Of a stretch of 64,000 nt of DNA, positions 1-9,495 are shown one piece after another; position 1 is the first letter of the stretch; each line of letters starts with the position of its first letter. The DNA is taken from contig NZ_SJPU01000002.1 in assembly GCF_007860105.1 (NCBI RefSeq), positions 571,256 through 635,255 of the forward strand. Direction: 5' to 3'. The position numbers and the translations under genes were made by a program. The stretch comes from Allorhodopirellula heiligendammensis. GTDB taxonomy: Bacteria; Planctomycetota; Planctomycetia; Pirellulales; Pirellulaceae. The notes beneath the pieces were generated by a model, which saw nothing but the letters and a program-made list of their open reading frames with translations, was not told the DNA's origin and did not search any database.

Positions 1-566
1 GCCTTGCATTTCTTTGCTCCCCCTGCAACTCCGATGACGCGGCAGCCTTTGAGCTTAGCCAGTTGGCCCACGACAGAGCCGACCGCTCCCGTTGCCGCAG
101 CAACGACGACTGTCTCACCAGGTTGGGGCTGACCGATGTCGAGCAGGCCCATGTACGCGGTGAAGCCGGGCATTCCCAGTACACCCAGCGATCGCGACGG
201 GTGATCCAGTTGCTGTCCCAGCGGTATCAGACCCTTTCCATCAGATACCGCATAGTCTTGCCAACCGGTGTTGGCCAATACCCAATCGCCTTCCGCATAG
301 TTGGGGTCCCTCGACTGCTCGACGCGACAGACGGCGCCGCCAACCATCACCTCGCCTACCTCAACAGGAGGAGCGTACGAAGGTGCGTCGCTCATGCGGC
401 CACGCATGTAGGGATCCAGAGAAAGGTAAACCGTTCGTAATAAAACTTGCCCATCCGCTGGGGTCGGCAATTCACTGTTTTCCAAACGAAAATTGCTTGG
501 CGTGGGAGCTCCATGGGGACGGGAATTCAACAGGACTTGGCGATTGGTATCACGAGCTTGTGGCAT
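1..566 (-). CDS. NADP-dependent oxidoreductase, MDR family (CurA/2-alkenal reductase-like), C-terminus beyond window
   Basis: Reading the minus strand from an ATG at 566 gives an open frame to the window edge (188 codons), so the C-terminal half is missing. The N-terminal part carries the early landmarks of the zinc-independent medium-chain reductases related to YfmJ/CurA: LLNSRPHGAPTPSNF near the start, LSLDPYMRGRM around residue 50, GMPGFTAYMGL around 130, and the nucleotide-binding segment ETVVVAAATGAVGSVVGQLA followed by KGCRVIGVAGG. Family members reduce alpha,beta-unsaturated carbonyls with NADPH in the cytosol; substrate here is inferred only at that level. It sits alone, 243 bases beyond the stop of the mannitol dehydrogenase-like gene on the same strand. 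No promoter was recognised upstream. Confidence 0.88.
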   Translation of the reverse strand, partial: MPQARDTNRQVLLNSRPHGAPTPSNFRLENSELPTPADGQVLLRTVYLSLDPYMRGRMSDAPSYAPPVEVGEVMVGGAVCRVEQSRDPNYAEGDWVLANTGWQDYAVSDGKGLIPLGQQLDHPSRSLGVLGMPGFTAYMGLLDIGQPQPGETVVVAAATGAVGSVVGQLAKLKGCRVIGVAGGAKKCK

Positions 567-808
567 TATTAACTCTTTCAGAATAGCGAAATACAAGTTA
601 GGTGGACTCGCTCGAATCGAAATGGACTTCTGTCGAACGAGTCAATTATTCAAAGTTAGTTGTCTGAATGCGAGGAAAGCTTTGTCGGCGAGGCCACGTC
701 GTCACTGCCGATTCGGATCGCGAACTAACTCACGGGCGAAACGCATGCGGCAGCACTGTATCGAGCAATCAGGCGGTGCCGGTCGTCGCACGCGTGAGCG
801 GTTGTGAT

Positions 809-2311
809 TCAGGATCCAATTTCATTGGCCATGATTGCTCGCATGTGTTTCGTAACATCGGGGGTGCGATAAACTCGGTCGATCATCTCAGTGTAGGTCT
901 TTGCAAAACGCTCATTTTCAGCCAAGTCACCGAACACAGGTTTGAATTTTAGAAACGATAGACGATTTTCACTGGTTGCGGTCGCTGCGCGGTGCAACTC
1001 GCTTTTGAACGCGTCCTTCACATCAAGCTGCTGGCCGTGACGATCAGCCTGTTTGTCGCTGTAGTAGCACCAGGTTGCCACAACGAACGCTGCGTATTGA
1101 ATGCTGCCACCGCGAGCAAGGTTCTCGCGGATCGTCGGAATTAAGAAGACCGGCAACTTGCTCGAACTCTCTAAGCAAATTCGGGCTAAGTGGTCGCGAA
1201 TGTTTGGATTGCCAAATCTCTGGATCAACGTCGCTTTGTACTCGTCGAGATCAATACCCTCGACGTCATCGAGCACGGGAGTTGCCTCTCTGTCGAAGAA
1301 CTGCCGGAGGTAGCTACGGAAGAGGTCATCGCCAACGCACTCGTCGATCGTTTGGTACCCGAACACACTGCCGAGAATGCCTAAGACCGAGTGCCCCGCA
1401 TTGAGCAGACGCAGTTTCATCTTTTCGTATGGCGAAACATCGGGAACAAATTGCACGCCGACGTCTTGCCAATTGGGGCGGCCGTTTGAGAAGCAGTCCT
1501 CGACAACCCACTGGCAGAACGGTTCGCAAACAACCGGCCAGTCATCACGCAGGTTGTACTGAGATCGCAGGTACTCGATGTCGGCCTCCGTTGTCACTGG
1601 TGTGATACGATCGACCATCGCATTGGGAAAGCTAACATCACGCTCGATCCAGCCAGCTAATTCCTCGTCTTGCAACCGAGCGAAACCGACAAGCATTTTC
1701 CGCGTTAAGTCACCATTGTGTTGTATGTTATCGCAAGATTGAATCGTGAACGGTGGCAGTCCACTTTTTCGACGTTTCTGTAACGCCGCCGTCAGGAACC
1801 CAAAGACCAGCCGGGGTTGCGATGGATTTCTAACGTCGTGTTGGGCATCAGGATTCGATGTGTCGAATTCCCCGGTTTCGGCGTCGACGTTGTATCCACC
1901 CTCGGTGATCGTCAACGAAACGATTTTCGTTTCAGGATGGGCCATGCGGTCAATGACCGCTGCCGGGTCGTCGCACCCCATCATGTAATCGACGATGGAC
2001 CCGATGACCCGCGATTCAATATTGCCATCGGAATCTTTGACAAGCAGCGTGTAAAGGTAATCTTGCTGTTTGAGGAGCGTGGCCATTTTGCGGTCTGCAT
2101 CACGCAGCCCGACGCCACAAATCCCCCACTCTGAAGCATTTTCGGACTGCAGCAAACGATCGGTATAAAAGGCTTCGTGCGAGCGATGGAATCCTCCAAC
2201 GCCCACATGAACAATTCCCGTCTTCACTCGGCTGCGGTCGTACGTCGGACGCACGATCTCACTGGGGAGACGCGAAAGGATTTTCTCGCTCAAGGGCAGC
2301 GGTGGATTCAT
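809..2311 (-). CDS. Mannitol dehydrogenase family protein (long-chain polyol dehydrogenase / fructuronate reductase-like)
   Basis: This 500-residue protein has the length and architecture of the polyol-specific long-chain dehydrogenases. A Rossmann segment, IVHVGVGGFHRSHEAFY, lies at about residues 33-49, and the family's catalytic K-x4-N-x2-H signature is visible as KLRLLNAGH in the C-terminal half. Such enzymes interconvert ketoses or keto-uronates and polyols with NAD(P)H. The substrate (mannitol, arabinitol or fructuronate) cannot be settled from sequence alone. Its ATG overlaps the stop of the upstream permease gene by four bases (ATGA), implying translational coupling, so the pair may take up and reduce or oxidise the same compound; that link is inference. 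Confidence 0.9.
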   Translation of the reverse strand: MNPPLPLSEKILSRLPSEIVRPTYDRSRVKTGIVHVGVGGFHRSHEAFYTDRLLQSENASEWGICGVGLRDADRKMATLLKQQDYLYTLLVKDSDGNIESRVIGSIVDYMMGCDDPAAVIDRMAHPETKIVSLTITEGGYNVDAETGEFDTSNPDAQHDVRNPSQPRLVFGFLTAALQKRRKSGLPPFTIQSCDNIQHNGDLTRKMLVGFARLQDEELAGWIERDVSFPNAMVDRITPVTTEADIEYLRSQYNLRDDWPVVCEPFCQWVVEDCFSNGRPNWQDVGVQFVPDVSPYEKMKLRLLNAGHSVLGILGSVFGYQTIDECVGDDLFRSYLRQFFDREATPVLDDVEGIDLDEYKATLIQRFGNPNIRDHLARICLESSSKLPVFLIPTIRENLARGGSIQYAAFVVATWCYYSDKQADRHGQQLDVKDAFKSELHRAATATSENRLSFLKFKPVFGDLAENERFAKTYTEMIDRVYRTPDVTKHMRAIMANEIGS

Positions 2312-4032
2312 GGTAGCACCTGATTATGTTTTTTCGTTCGTTGCAGTGCCCAGTAGGCAGAGACGAAATAGACGATCGTCGAAACAAAGCCCCACGTGTA
2401 GAAAACGGCAACGTTGCGCTCGTAGGCAATCATGTCCGGGCTGGCGAACATCACTACCGAAGCCAAGATCAGGGTTGCTGCGAGTGCACTCCAACTGACG
2501 ACTCGCAATGCTTTGGACATGGCTGAATCATCGTCAACGTGGGTGCCTTGGGAGAGGGCTTGCTGTGTTTGATATTCTTTGATGGCAACATCTCTATCCC
2601 GCTCGGCCGCCTCCTCCACCGGGTAGCTTTCGCTCGCCCCGTATCGGCTCGCAAGAACCGTATAGACAACGATCGTGAACGCCCAGGTTGGCACGAATAG
2701 GTAGAAAAACGACATGACCTGCAGGTAATTGAGCCCAAACCCAAACACCAAACCCAACGCCCATGATGCCACCGCCGGAGTGCTGTGCGTGAGCCCTTTA
2801 TACTTCACCCAATATCGGGTCAGACCAATCCGCGGAAAGATGACATGCTCCGCGAACACGATTCCGCCTACAGGAACGACAAGCAGTCCCGCGTAAGTCA
2901 GCAGCGGCAATATTTGTTTATAGACAAAGGGAAAGCAGGCGATCACAACGGTTACGACGCCCACGGCAAAGGTCACCCGCATTCGCGAATGGTTGTGAAA
3001 AATCGCTTGTGCCGCCAAGCCCGCTCGATAGAGGTTCGCATTGGCGGTTGTCCATCCGGCGATAATCACGATCACGTAACCCGATAAGCCCAATGCTCGA
3101 TAGGCGACGTCGCCTGGGTCCAGTTCGACGATGGTCGATTTCATCAGTACCGCCGTGCCTGCACCCATGATGCCCGCCGCGATCCAGGCGATATAGTGGC
3201 CGAACAACATCCCGGCACTGGTGCAAAGTCCGTAGACGGTTTTTTTGGCATATCGCAACAATGCCATATCGATCAGACCAAAGTGGGTGATCGTGTTGGC
3301 TGCCCAAGCGAAACCAATCACCTCGAGTAAACCGATTCCAGGTTTGCCGTCACTGTTGGTGCCCGTCCAGATGGATTGGTCGCCAATTGCGATGAAATCG
3401 GCGAAACCTGTTAATTGAGTCCGACCCAGCACAGCGTCACAGAGCGCGGGAAAGAGAGCAAACGCACCGCTGACAAACATCACGACCAACCAAGGCCCGC
3501 ACAGCCCTGAAAATTCGGCGACGGCATTGAACCCGAACATGGCAACGAGCACGACGATCATGCCCACAGCGAAGACAACCAGGACGAATAACCCGTCGGT
3601 GGGATACCATTGCAATTGCGCCGGGATGCCCAGCAACAGTCGCACGGCGGTGCACGAGACCGTAATCATGGCCGCTGAGATCACTGTGAAGATGAGCACA
3701 TTTGCCCAGTTGTACAAATTGCTCATCGAATCTCCAGCGATCTTGTGAAGATACGTGTAGAGACTCAAACGCGTCTGAACAGCAATCGGCGTCGTAATCA
3801 GAGTCCAGCTGAGAATTGCCAGTATATTGCCAATCAAAAGCCCGATTAGAATGTCCTTCGTCGACGCCCCCAGCGCAACGAAGGTGGCGCCGATAACAAA
3901 CTCAGTCGCAGCGACGTGCTCGCCCGCGTATAGTCCCGCAAAATGTGTCCACCCATGGAGTTCGTGGTCAGCGACCGGTAGCTGCTCAGGATTGATTTCG
4001 GATATCGCGAGGGTATCGCTTCTGTCGGTCAT
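2308..4032 (-). CDS. NCS1-like permease (purine/cytosine permease superfamily transporter)
   Basis: A 574-residue integral membrane protein with about 12 hydrophobic segments and a hydrophilic N-terminus. The stretch TTPIAVQTRLSLYTYL near residue 80 and the glycine-rich helix starts resemble NCS1 nucleobase/hydantoin symporters. It is longer than the usual 420-500 residues because of a charged cytoplasmic loop (about residues 470-510, rich in E, D, K and Q) followed by two more hydrophobic segments. The gene overlaps its neighbours by four bases at both ends, so the three genes between 809 and 4703 form one tightly coupled operon. Pairing with a polyol dehydrogenase suggests a non-nucleobase substrate, but this is a guess; membership in the wider APC superfamily is safer. 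Confidence 0.78.
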   Translation of the reverse strand: MTDRSDTLAISEINPEQLPVADHELHGWTHFAGLYAGEHVAATEFVIGATFVALGASTKDILIGLLIGNILAILSWTLITTPIAVQTRLSLYTYLHKIAGDSMSNLYNWANVLIFTVISAAMITVSCTAVRLLLGIPAQLQWYPTDGLFVLVVFAVGMIVVLVAMFGFNAVAEFSGLCGPWLVVMFVSGAFALFPALCDAVLGRTQLTGFADFIAIGDQSIWTGTNSDGKPGIGLLEVIGFAWAANTITHFGLIDMALLRYAKKTVYGLCTSAGMLFGHYIAWIAAGIMGAGTAVLMKSTIVELDPGDVAYRALGLSGYVIVIIAGWTTANANLYRAGLAAQAIFHNHSRMRVTFAVGVVTVVIACFPFVYKQILPLLTYAGLLVVPVGGIVFAEHVIFPRIGLTRYWVKYKGLTHSTPAVASWALGLVFGFGLNYLQVMSFFYLFVPTWAFTIVVYTVLASRYGASESYPVEEAAERDRDVAIKEYQTQQALSQGTHVDDDSAMSKALRVVSWSALAATLILASVVMFASPDMIAYERNVAVFYTWGFVSTIVYFVSAYWALQRTKKHNQVLP

Positions 4033-4703
4033 GGACTTCGCACAGTTTGCTTGCGAGAAAGCGTCTGGGTGACGTTGACTTGGTAGCTCAGTCTATCAGG
4101 GTTTGCGACGCCATGCAGATTGTAAGTGTTCGCGTGGTGCTTCGGTTCAGTTAGCATTCGTGCGTAAGCGAAAGCCAACTGGCGACGCGTCGTATAGCCG
4201 CACAAACCCTCGCCAGCACAGTTTGCGATTTCACCGCGTTGCCGGTATGTCTCGATATAGTCGACGTCGGGTTCCATGTAGATGCCGTTGCGACCAATCA
4301 CCCATTGGAGACCGCTGCTGCGAACATCATCTTCAGTCTGTCGATTGCTCTGAACGATTGGGGAGAACGCCGTGTTCTCCTCGGCACCTTGGATGCTGGT
4401 GTAGACGATCTTGCTCACCCCTGCCCGCGATGCCGCCTGGATCACGTTGCGGTGCTGCGTGACTCGTCTGTCAGGTGCGGCCATTCCGGAGACGAGTAGC
4501 ACCGACCCCACACCCTCGAGAGATCTTTGCAAATCCTGTGGAGACTCGTAGTCGCCGGGACGAATTTCAATACCGAGTGACTCAGCATTGCTTGGCGTCC
4601 GGGCAAGCCCGACCAAGTTCTCGCGACCAACAATGTCGACTACGGCGTTGACGATCTCCGAACCAAGCTGACCACTGGCAGCCGTCACTGCGATGATTGT
4701 CAT
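4029..4703 (-). CDS. NAD(P)-binding NmrA/QorB-like protein, apparently short at the C-terminus
   Basis: First gene of the three-gene operon. The N-terminus, IIAVTAASGQLGSEIVNAV, is an NmrA-type Rossmann fold with a G-x-x-G-x-x-G variant, and the middle (KIVYTSIQGAEE, QWVIGRNGIYMEP) matches the atypical short-chain reductases exemplified by quinone oxidoreductase 2 (QorB). Family proteins are usually about 280-290 residues; this one stops at 224, and its last 25 residues after NTYNLHG do not resemble the family's C-terminal helical region. That suggests truncation or a shifted tail, although the reading frame stays open and coupled (ATGA) to the permease. A redox-sensor or quinone reductase role is possible but unproven. 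Confidence 0.75.
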   Translation of the reverse strand: MTIIAVTAASGQLGSEIVNAVVDIVGRENLVGLARTPSNAESLGIEIRPGDYESPQDLQRSLEGVGSVLLVSGMAAPDRRVTQHRNVIQAASRAGVSKIVYTSIQGAEENTAFSPIVQSNRQTEDDVRSSGLQWVIGRNGIYMEPDVDYIETYRQRGEIANCAGEGLCGYTTRRQLAFAYARMLTEPKHHANTYNLHGVANPDRLSYQVNVTQTLSRKQTVRSP

Positions 4704-4863
4704 TAAACTTCCCTTGTTCTCGATTGAGTTGCCTTGCCGGCCGCCTCAGCCCGCGATGCCTACTGATGACGAGATGCTCTCCATCGTAGCGTAAACATAG
4801 GAGCGTATTTGCAGCAACATTGCCAAGACTGCCGGAAACTGACGCTTCCGTTGGATTGAACTC

Positions 4864-6120
4864 TTGTCTCGAAAGCCCCGCAGGCATAGGTCCTGGCGAC
4901 GAAGACTGCGGGCTGAGAATCTGGAAACCCGGCAACTTCTAGCAGCGAATATTTTTCATAACGCGGCGGTACCTGAAGACGTCAACGAAGACGGGATTGT
5001 CTCGGCTGTGGATGCCCTGACCATTATCAATGAAATGAATCGCCAAACCGACGACGGTGAAGGACTTGAGATCGATGGTGGAGACAGTATGGAGCTCGCT
5101 CGCGGTCGCAGGACCGACGTCAATAATGACGGTCGCCAGTCCGCGCTCGACGCATTGATGGTCATCAATCATCTCAGTCGCGCGCCCGATGGAATTGGTG
5201 CATCGCCACTGGGTCCCGGAAACGGCCCTGATCAATCGGGCCCTGATCAATCGGGTCCTGATCCCACCACGGAGGATCCGACGACCGACAAGCCCACGGC
5301 GTCCGAGCAAAGCGTGGACACCGTGCTTAATTGGAACGATGTCTTCGGTGAAGTGCTCGCCGACAGCGTGGAGAATCAAAACCCCGGCTACGCGTCGCGA
5401 TCCTATGCGATCCTCAATTTAGCGATCTTCGATGCGGTCGCCATCGCCTCGGGAAATTCCGAGGGCACTTTCTATGACCACGAGGGTGACTATGAGGGCG
5501 AGATCGTCGTTTCTGAAACCGACATATCGGCAGAAATGGCCGCCACGGGAGCGGCCTACACAGTGCTCAGTGAGTTGTATCCTGATCAGCAAACCCAACT
5601 CGATGCTGCGCTCGAGAATTCTCTCGCTACGTTGTCTTCGAGCGATGATTCATTTGTGAGTTTAGCGTTGGGTGAGGAAGTGGCCAGCCGAATTTTGGCG
5701 CTCCGTGTCGACGATGGTTCGCAGACGGTTGGGGAATACACGTACACTCGGCGAGTTTCGCTACGAATTGAACGAGGCTGATCTGAACTTGCTGGTTCAA
5801 GACCAGATGGTCGTGGTGACGACGGCGGTTTGAAAGGCTCTCGTTCCCAAGCCGGTCCCAAACGTCCAATCGGAGAAACGTCAGGAGTCGAAGGTATCGA
5901 CGTAGAGTTGCTCGACGGCGACGGGAACGTGGTCGCACAGACCTCAACCAACGCCGATGGCAAGTATTCGTTTGACTCAATTACCGATGCGGGAGCCTAT
6001 CAAGTGCAGATCGCCACGTCGGACGCATGGATGGTTCTTGGCGAAGACCGCATTGACGTTCTCCTCTCGGCAGCCAATGAAAACGTCCGAAGGATCAATT
6101 TTCACGTCAGGCTGACATAG
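4864..6120 (+). pseudogene. Decayed secreted surface protein: LEPR-XLL-like leader, dockerin-type repeats, haloperoxidase-like fragment, SdrD B-like tail
   Basis: Frame 1 opens with a TTG at 4864. An arginine-rich leader ends in LETRQLLA, a variant of the planctomycete LEPR-XLL surface signature. Two dockerin-like calcium-binding units follow (DVNEDGIVSAVDALTIIN and DVNNDGRQSALDALMVIN), then a GPDQS triplication coded by 15-bp tandem repeats. The next 150 residues match the start of vanadium-haloperoxidase-like PAP2 proteins (NPGYASRSYAILNLAIFDAV, AAYTVLSELYPDQQ), but the frame stops at 5779-5781 before any catalytic residues. Frame 2 then shows FRYELNEADLNLLVQDQM with a stop at 5831, and frame 1 resumes with an SdrD B-like domain (GVEGIDVELLDGDGNVV) to 6120. 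I read this as a deletion-fused, frameshifted remnant of one or two secreted proteins. Confidence 0.7.
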
Positions 6121-6144
6121 TGGCAAGCTCGAAGTCGGCGCACC

Positions 6145-6176
6145 TGTCCCTAGCGATGGATGGCTCGCTAGGGACA
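6145..6176. terminator. Perfect 12-bp stem hairpin, probable transcription terminator
   Basis: TGTCCCTAGCGA at 6145-6156 and its exact reverse complement at 6165-6176 enclose an 8-base loop, followed by an A/T-rich run (AATAAAAATT). It lies 25 bases after the decayed haloperoxidase gene and 79 bases before the end of the lipoprotein gene on the other strand, so it could stop transcription from both sides. There is no pure T tract. Confidence 0.65.
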
Positions 6177-6254
6177 ATAAAAATTCCGACCTACGGTCAA
6201 GTAAGGTCAGGCAGATTCAGGATCGGTAAACATAGCTACATGCTGAGATACCAC

Positions 6255-6452
6255 TCATGGGAGTCGCCCTTGATCCTCTTGGAAATCGGCCGCCGTCTCA
6301 GCGTTGAGCTCCTTTTCCATTTGTTTGTAGGCGTCAATGTCGGATTGGTTGACGCCCTCGGTAACGGAGGTTGGCCCTGAGCCGCCGCAGCCCGGTAGGG
6401 CTGTTGAACTGAGCAATGTCATGCAGATTAGTAAGCCGCAATAAGATTTCAT
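6255..6452 (-). CDS. Small lipoprotein
   Basis: The ATG at 6452 gives a 65-residue protein starting MKSYCGLLICMTLLSSTALPGCGG. It has a positively charged start, a hydrophobic core and a lipobox-like ALPGC, so signal peptidase II cleavage before the cysteine at about residue 22 is expected, leaving a short hydrophilic, acidic mature peptide. Small lipoproteins of this kind commonly sit just downstream of DUF1559 genes in planctomycetes, and here the DUF1559 gene lies 107 bases upstream on the same strand, so the two are probably co-transcribed. A longer reading to 6527 exists but would place the signal peptide internally, so I prefer the inner start. Function is unknown. Confidence 0.75.
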   Translation of the reverse strand: MKSYCGLLICMTLLSSTALPGCGGSGPTSVTEGVNQSDIDAYKQMEKELNAETAADFQEDQGRLP

Positions 6453-6559
6453 AAAACTGGAGAGAATTTGTGATTGAATTTGGAAGAGGAAAGCGGGCCG
6501 AGCCTCGTGCGGCTCGCCCGCGAGCATACGAATTGCTGTGGATAATCAATCCGGTGGCG

Positions 6560-7765
6560 CTAGAACGCTTCGTCGATCAATTCTCGACTCGCGCGAGTTC
6601 CGAGGGCACCCCATAATCCATAGGGACTTTGACGCCCTGGAGCTTGGATTCCGGTACCGTTATGCCACACGTTACCGGCGCTGCGGTTGCCAGCCTCAAT
6701 GGAGTCAGTGATGAACTTCACCGCGCCGTCGGCCATGAGCACATTGCATCCCCCTTGGTGCTGGCTCGACATGGGAGCTGTACCCGCCAAATCGTCTCCA
6801 TTATGACGACTGCAATAAACGCTGTTGGGGGGCGAAATGGTGAAACATCCGGTGAACATGATCTTTGCATCAGCCCAGCGGTAGCCACGACCGCGCGTCT
6901 CACGAGAACCACCATTGAGCCAGAACCGAGGCCTTTCCGGATCAACAAATGTGTCGCAGGCACTTGGATTGTCACGGATAGCTGCCATCGAGCCACTGTT
7001 GTTTCCCAGCATCGATCCGTCGTTGGGCAGCACTGCACGAGCATCGCTATTGCCTAGGTAGGTGACGATCTCACCCATCGCAATGGTATTGGAGAGCCCG
7101 TCGAGCGTGTCACGGAATTTGCCGCGATAGTCAAATGGGCGAAAGAATCCTCGCGAGCTTGCTTGCATCCACTGCATGCGATTGCTCGGTGCTGGTTCCT
7201 GCCGATGACCAGCCCAGGGGCCGACATGCACCTGCCAGGTGCTATCACCGAGGCAAGCGGCGTAGTTGGTACGCCCGAGCGAGGGCAGTCCAACACCCGG
7301 GTCACTCGGGCATCGATAGGTCGGTATCTCGAGGGTCCAAGGCCGATAGTCAATATTGTCGGGGGTCGGTCCCATTGCCTGAAAGACATTGCCATTTCCG
7401 TCGTCGTAGGGATTGGAAATTACATTCCAGATCGCTTGCTGCTCAACGAAAGGGAGAATGCCAACCAAGGTGCTCGCCCGCCGGTTGTTGACCCCAGCGT
7501 GGCTCGACCACCACGCTGTCCCCACCCGGGGCTCCGAAACGGTTCCGATCCCATTGGCTGGAATTTTGCTGTAGGCGGAGTGATAATTGTGAATGCCTAA
7601 GCCAATCTGCTTGAAATTATTGCTGCAACTCATTCGCCGCGCCGCTTCTCGAGCGGCTTGAACCGCCGGCAGCAGCAACCCTACCAACACGCCGATGATG
7701 GCGATCACAACAAGTAGCTCGACTAACGTAAAGCCCGAACGAGGACGCTTTTTTTCGATTTTCAT
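6560..7765 (-). CDS. DUF1559 domain-containing protein with type IV pilin-like N-terminus
   Basis: A 401-residue protein with a textbook prepilin leader: KRPRSG followed by FTLVELLVVIAIIGVLVGLL, with cleavage expected between Gly11 and Phe12 and Glu at position 5 of the mature protein. After the transmembrane helix comes AAREAARRMSCSNN, the entry into the DUF1559 globular domain. The C-terminal part (GCNVLMADGAVKFI) resembles the H-x-G-G-x-N-V-x-F-x-D-G-x-V signature of this family. DUF1559 proteins are hugely expanded in planctomycetes and are thought to be secreted through or assembled by a type II secretion or pseudopilus-like machine; the role of individual members is unknown. Precedes the small lipoprotein on the same strand. 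Confidence 0.95.
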   Translation of the reverse strand: MKIEKKRPRSGFTLVELLVVIAIIGVLVGLLLPAVQAAREAARRMSCSNNFKQIGLGIHNYHSAYSKIPANGIGTVSEPRVGTAWWSSHAGVNNRRASTLVGILPFVEQQAIWNVISNPYDDGNGNVFQAMGPTPDNIDYRPWTLEIPTYRCPSDPGVGLPSLGRTNYAACLGDSTWQVHVGPWAGHRQEPAPSNRMQWMQASSRGFFRPFDYRGKFRDTLDGLSNTIAMGEIVTYLGNSDARAVLPNDGSMLGNNSGSMAAIRDNPSACDTFVDPERPRFWLNGGSRETRGRGYRWADAKIMFTGCFTISPPNSVYCSRHNGDDLAGTAPMSSQHQGGCNVLMADGAVKFITDSIEAGNRSAGNVWHNGTGIQAPGRQSPYGLWGALGTRASRELIDEAF

Positions 7766-8430
7766 ATCGAGTACTCACCACACAAAGAAAAGAAGTCATA
7801 GACAAGACTAATTCCGAGAATAGCGACGCTCTCATAAAGATCGATGACGATTTGCGACACGAGGATAACGATTTGCGCACTGCGTGTCTGCAAGGGAAGG
7901 ATTTGTTCCTTTAAGCGGTTTTGCCCGTTCGCGGTACGAAGTGCTCACAGCCTCGGAGGCTCGCGGTGCCAACAAATCTCGTAGGCGAAGAGAGCCGTAA
8001 GTTCAACTCAGCATTCAGCCGGAAGTTATCCGTAGACGCGATAGACCCTGGAGAGTCCAGCGGAGACGTCCGGCTGATAGTCATCGAATCGACTTCCGTG
8101 GCTTTGGCAATACTCGGGTGAGCGGAGTGACGCCCGGGCTTAGGCAACGTCCTGGGGCCGGTCGCCACGCGTCTCTGCTTACGATAATCAGCTGCCAAGC
8201 AGGCTGTTGTTGTTTCGATCCCTGCTCATGATCCGTCTCGAATGCTGGCCTGTGAGATCCCAGCAAAGTACAATCGCGAGCTTCCTGCTGTGATTGGCGT
8301 TGTGGAATTTGCGCTCGCAAACATGCAGACATCCATTACAGCGTTCCGACATCCTCACCGGTCCCGGCCACTGGTAAGCGAAATCGCTAGTCGAAACAAC
8401 TCCGGCCGTTTGCAAAAGGTAAGTTGAGAG
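7766..8430. other. Divergent intergenic region of 665 bp, no recognisable gene
   Basis: This lies between the DUF1559 gene (minus) and the ThuA gene (plus) and should hold promoters for both. Short overlapping open frames on both strands lack motifs, signal peptides or plausible start contexts. A GC-rich patch near 8118-8160 has the look of intergenic repeat sequence, but no second copy was found in this window. Confidence 0.5.
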
Positions 8431-9444
8431 ATGAAAATTCGCTCCTGGTTGGCGCTGAGCTGTGGACTGGCGTGGTTAGTGTGTAGTTGTCTGGCTGGTG
8501 CTGAGATGGCCGCTGCCCAAACAGCGGAACCAAAATTAAAAGCGTTGATTGTCGACGGCCAAAACAATCACCATGTATGGCCCAAATCGACAATCATGAT
8601 TCGGCAGTACTTGGAAGAAACAGACCTGTTTGAAGTCGATGTCGTCCGCACTCAGTTCACGTGGAATGGAAAGCGGGAAAAAGATTTTCTGCCATTGGCG
8701 GGAGCCGGAGAAACGCAAGATCTGCCGGCCCCCAAGCGGGACCCGGAGTTCTCGCCACCGTTTTCTCAATATGATGTCATCATCTCGAATTTTGGTAACA
8801 ACGCGGCGGACTGGCCTGAACCGACCCAGCGGGCTCTCGAAGACTACCTGCGCAACGGCGGCGGGTTTGTTTCGGTGCACGCGGCGGACAACTCATTTGG
8901 TCAATGGACCGAGTACAACAAAATGATCGGCCTTGGCGGTTGGGGCGGCCGCGACCAGGACTCGGGGGAATACGTCTATTACTCAAACGATGGAGAGCTG
9001 ACCCGGGACGCATCACCGGGCGGGGTCGGATCCCACGGTCCGCAGAACAATATCCTGGTCACTGTCCGTGACACCGATCATCCGATTATGTCCGGGCTGC
9101 CTGAAAGCTGGCTGACGGCGAAGGACGAGTGCTATGCTAAACTCCGAGGTCCCGCAGAGAATATGACGATTCTGGCAACAGGCAAGGATCAATCAGGGCG
9201 TGCACCGACTGACCGTCATGAACCGATACTGATGGTGGTCGACTACGGCAAAGGACGCGTTTTTCATACGACATTGGGCCATGACTCCTACTCATGCGAG
9301 GGCGTTGACTTCATCGTTACATTGACGCGTGGTTGCGAATGGGCCGCCACCGGCAAAGTCACTCAATCACTGCCGGGTGACTTTCCCGATGCAGGCAACT
9401 CCGTCAGCCGTCCCTTTAAACTGAAGACAGAGTCACGGCAATAA
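8431..9444 (+). CDS. Secreted ThuA domain protein
   Basis: This 337-residue protein has an N-terminal signal peptide (about residues 1-29, ending AAAQT) and then a single ThuA-type class I glutamine-amidotransferase-like fold. It starts with KALIVDGQNNHHVW and continues with YDVIISNFG, LEDYLRNGGGFVSVHAADNS around 150, and HPIMSGLP and GRVFHTTLGHD further on. ThuA proteins are linked to trehalose and other carbohydrate use; planctomycetes carry many exported copies with unassigned sugar-related roles. A GAGAG stretch lies just before the ATG. The next gene starts 52 bases downstream on the same strand, so the two may be co-transcribed. Confidence 0.93.
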   Translation: MKIRSWLALSCGLAWLVCSCLAGAEMAAAQTAEPKLKALIVDGQNNHHVWPKSTIMIRQYLEETDLFEVDVVRTQFTWNGKREKDFLPLAGAGETQDLPAPKRDPEFSPPFSQYDVIISNFGNNAADWPEPTQRALEDYLRNGGGFVSVHAADNSFGQWTEYNKMIGLGGWGGRDQDSGEYVYYSNDGELTRDASPGGVGSHGPQNNILVTVRDTDHPIMSGLPESWLTAKDECYAKLRGPAENMTILATGKDQSGRAPTDRHEPILMVVDYGKGRVFHTTLGHDSYSCEGVDFIVTLTRGCEWAATGKVTQSLPGDFPDAGNSVSRPFKLKTESRQ

Positions 9445-9495
9445 AGTCATTCGTAACAAAACCCTTGCTGTTCTTGCTCTCACCAACAGTAGATC

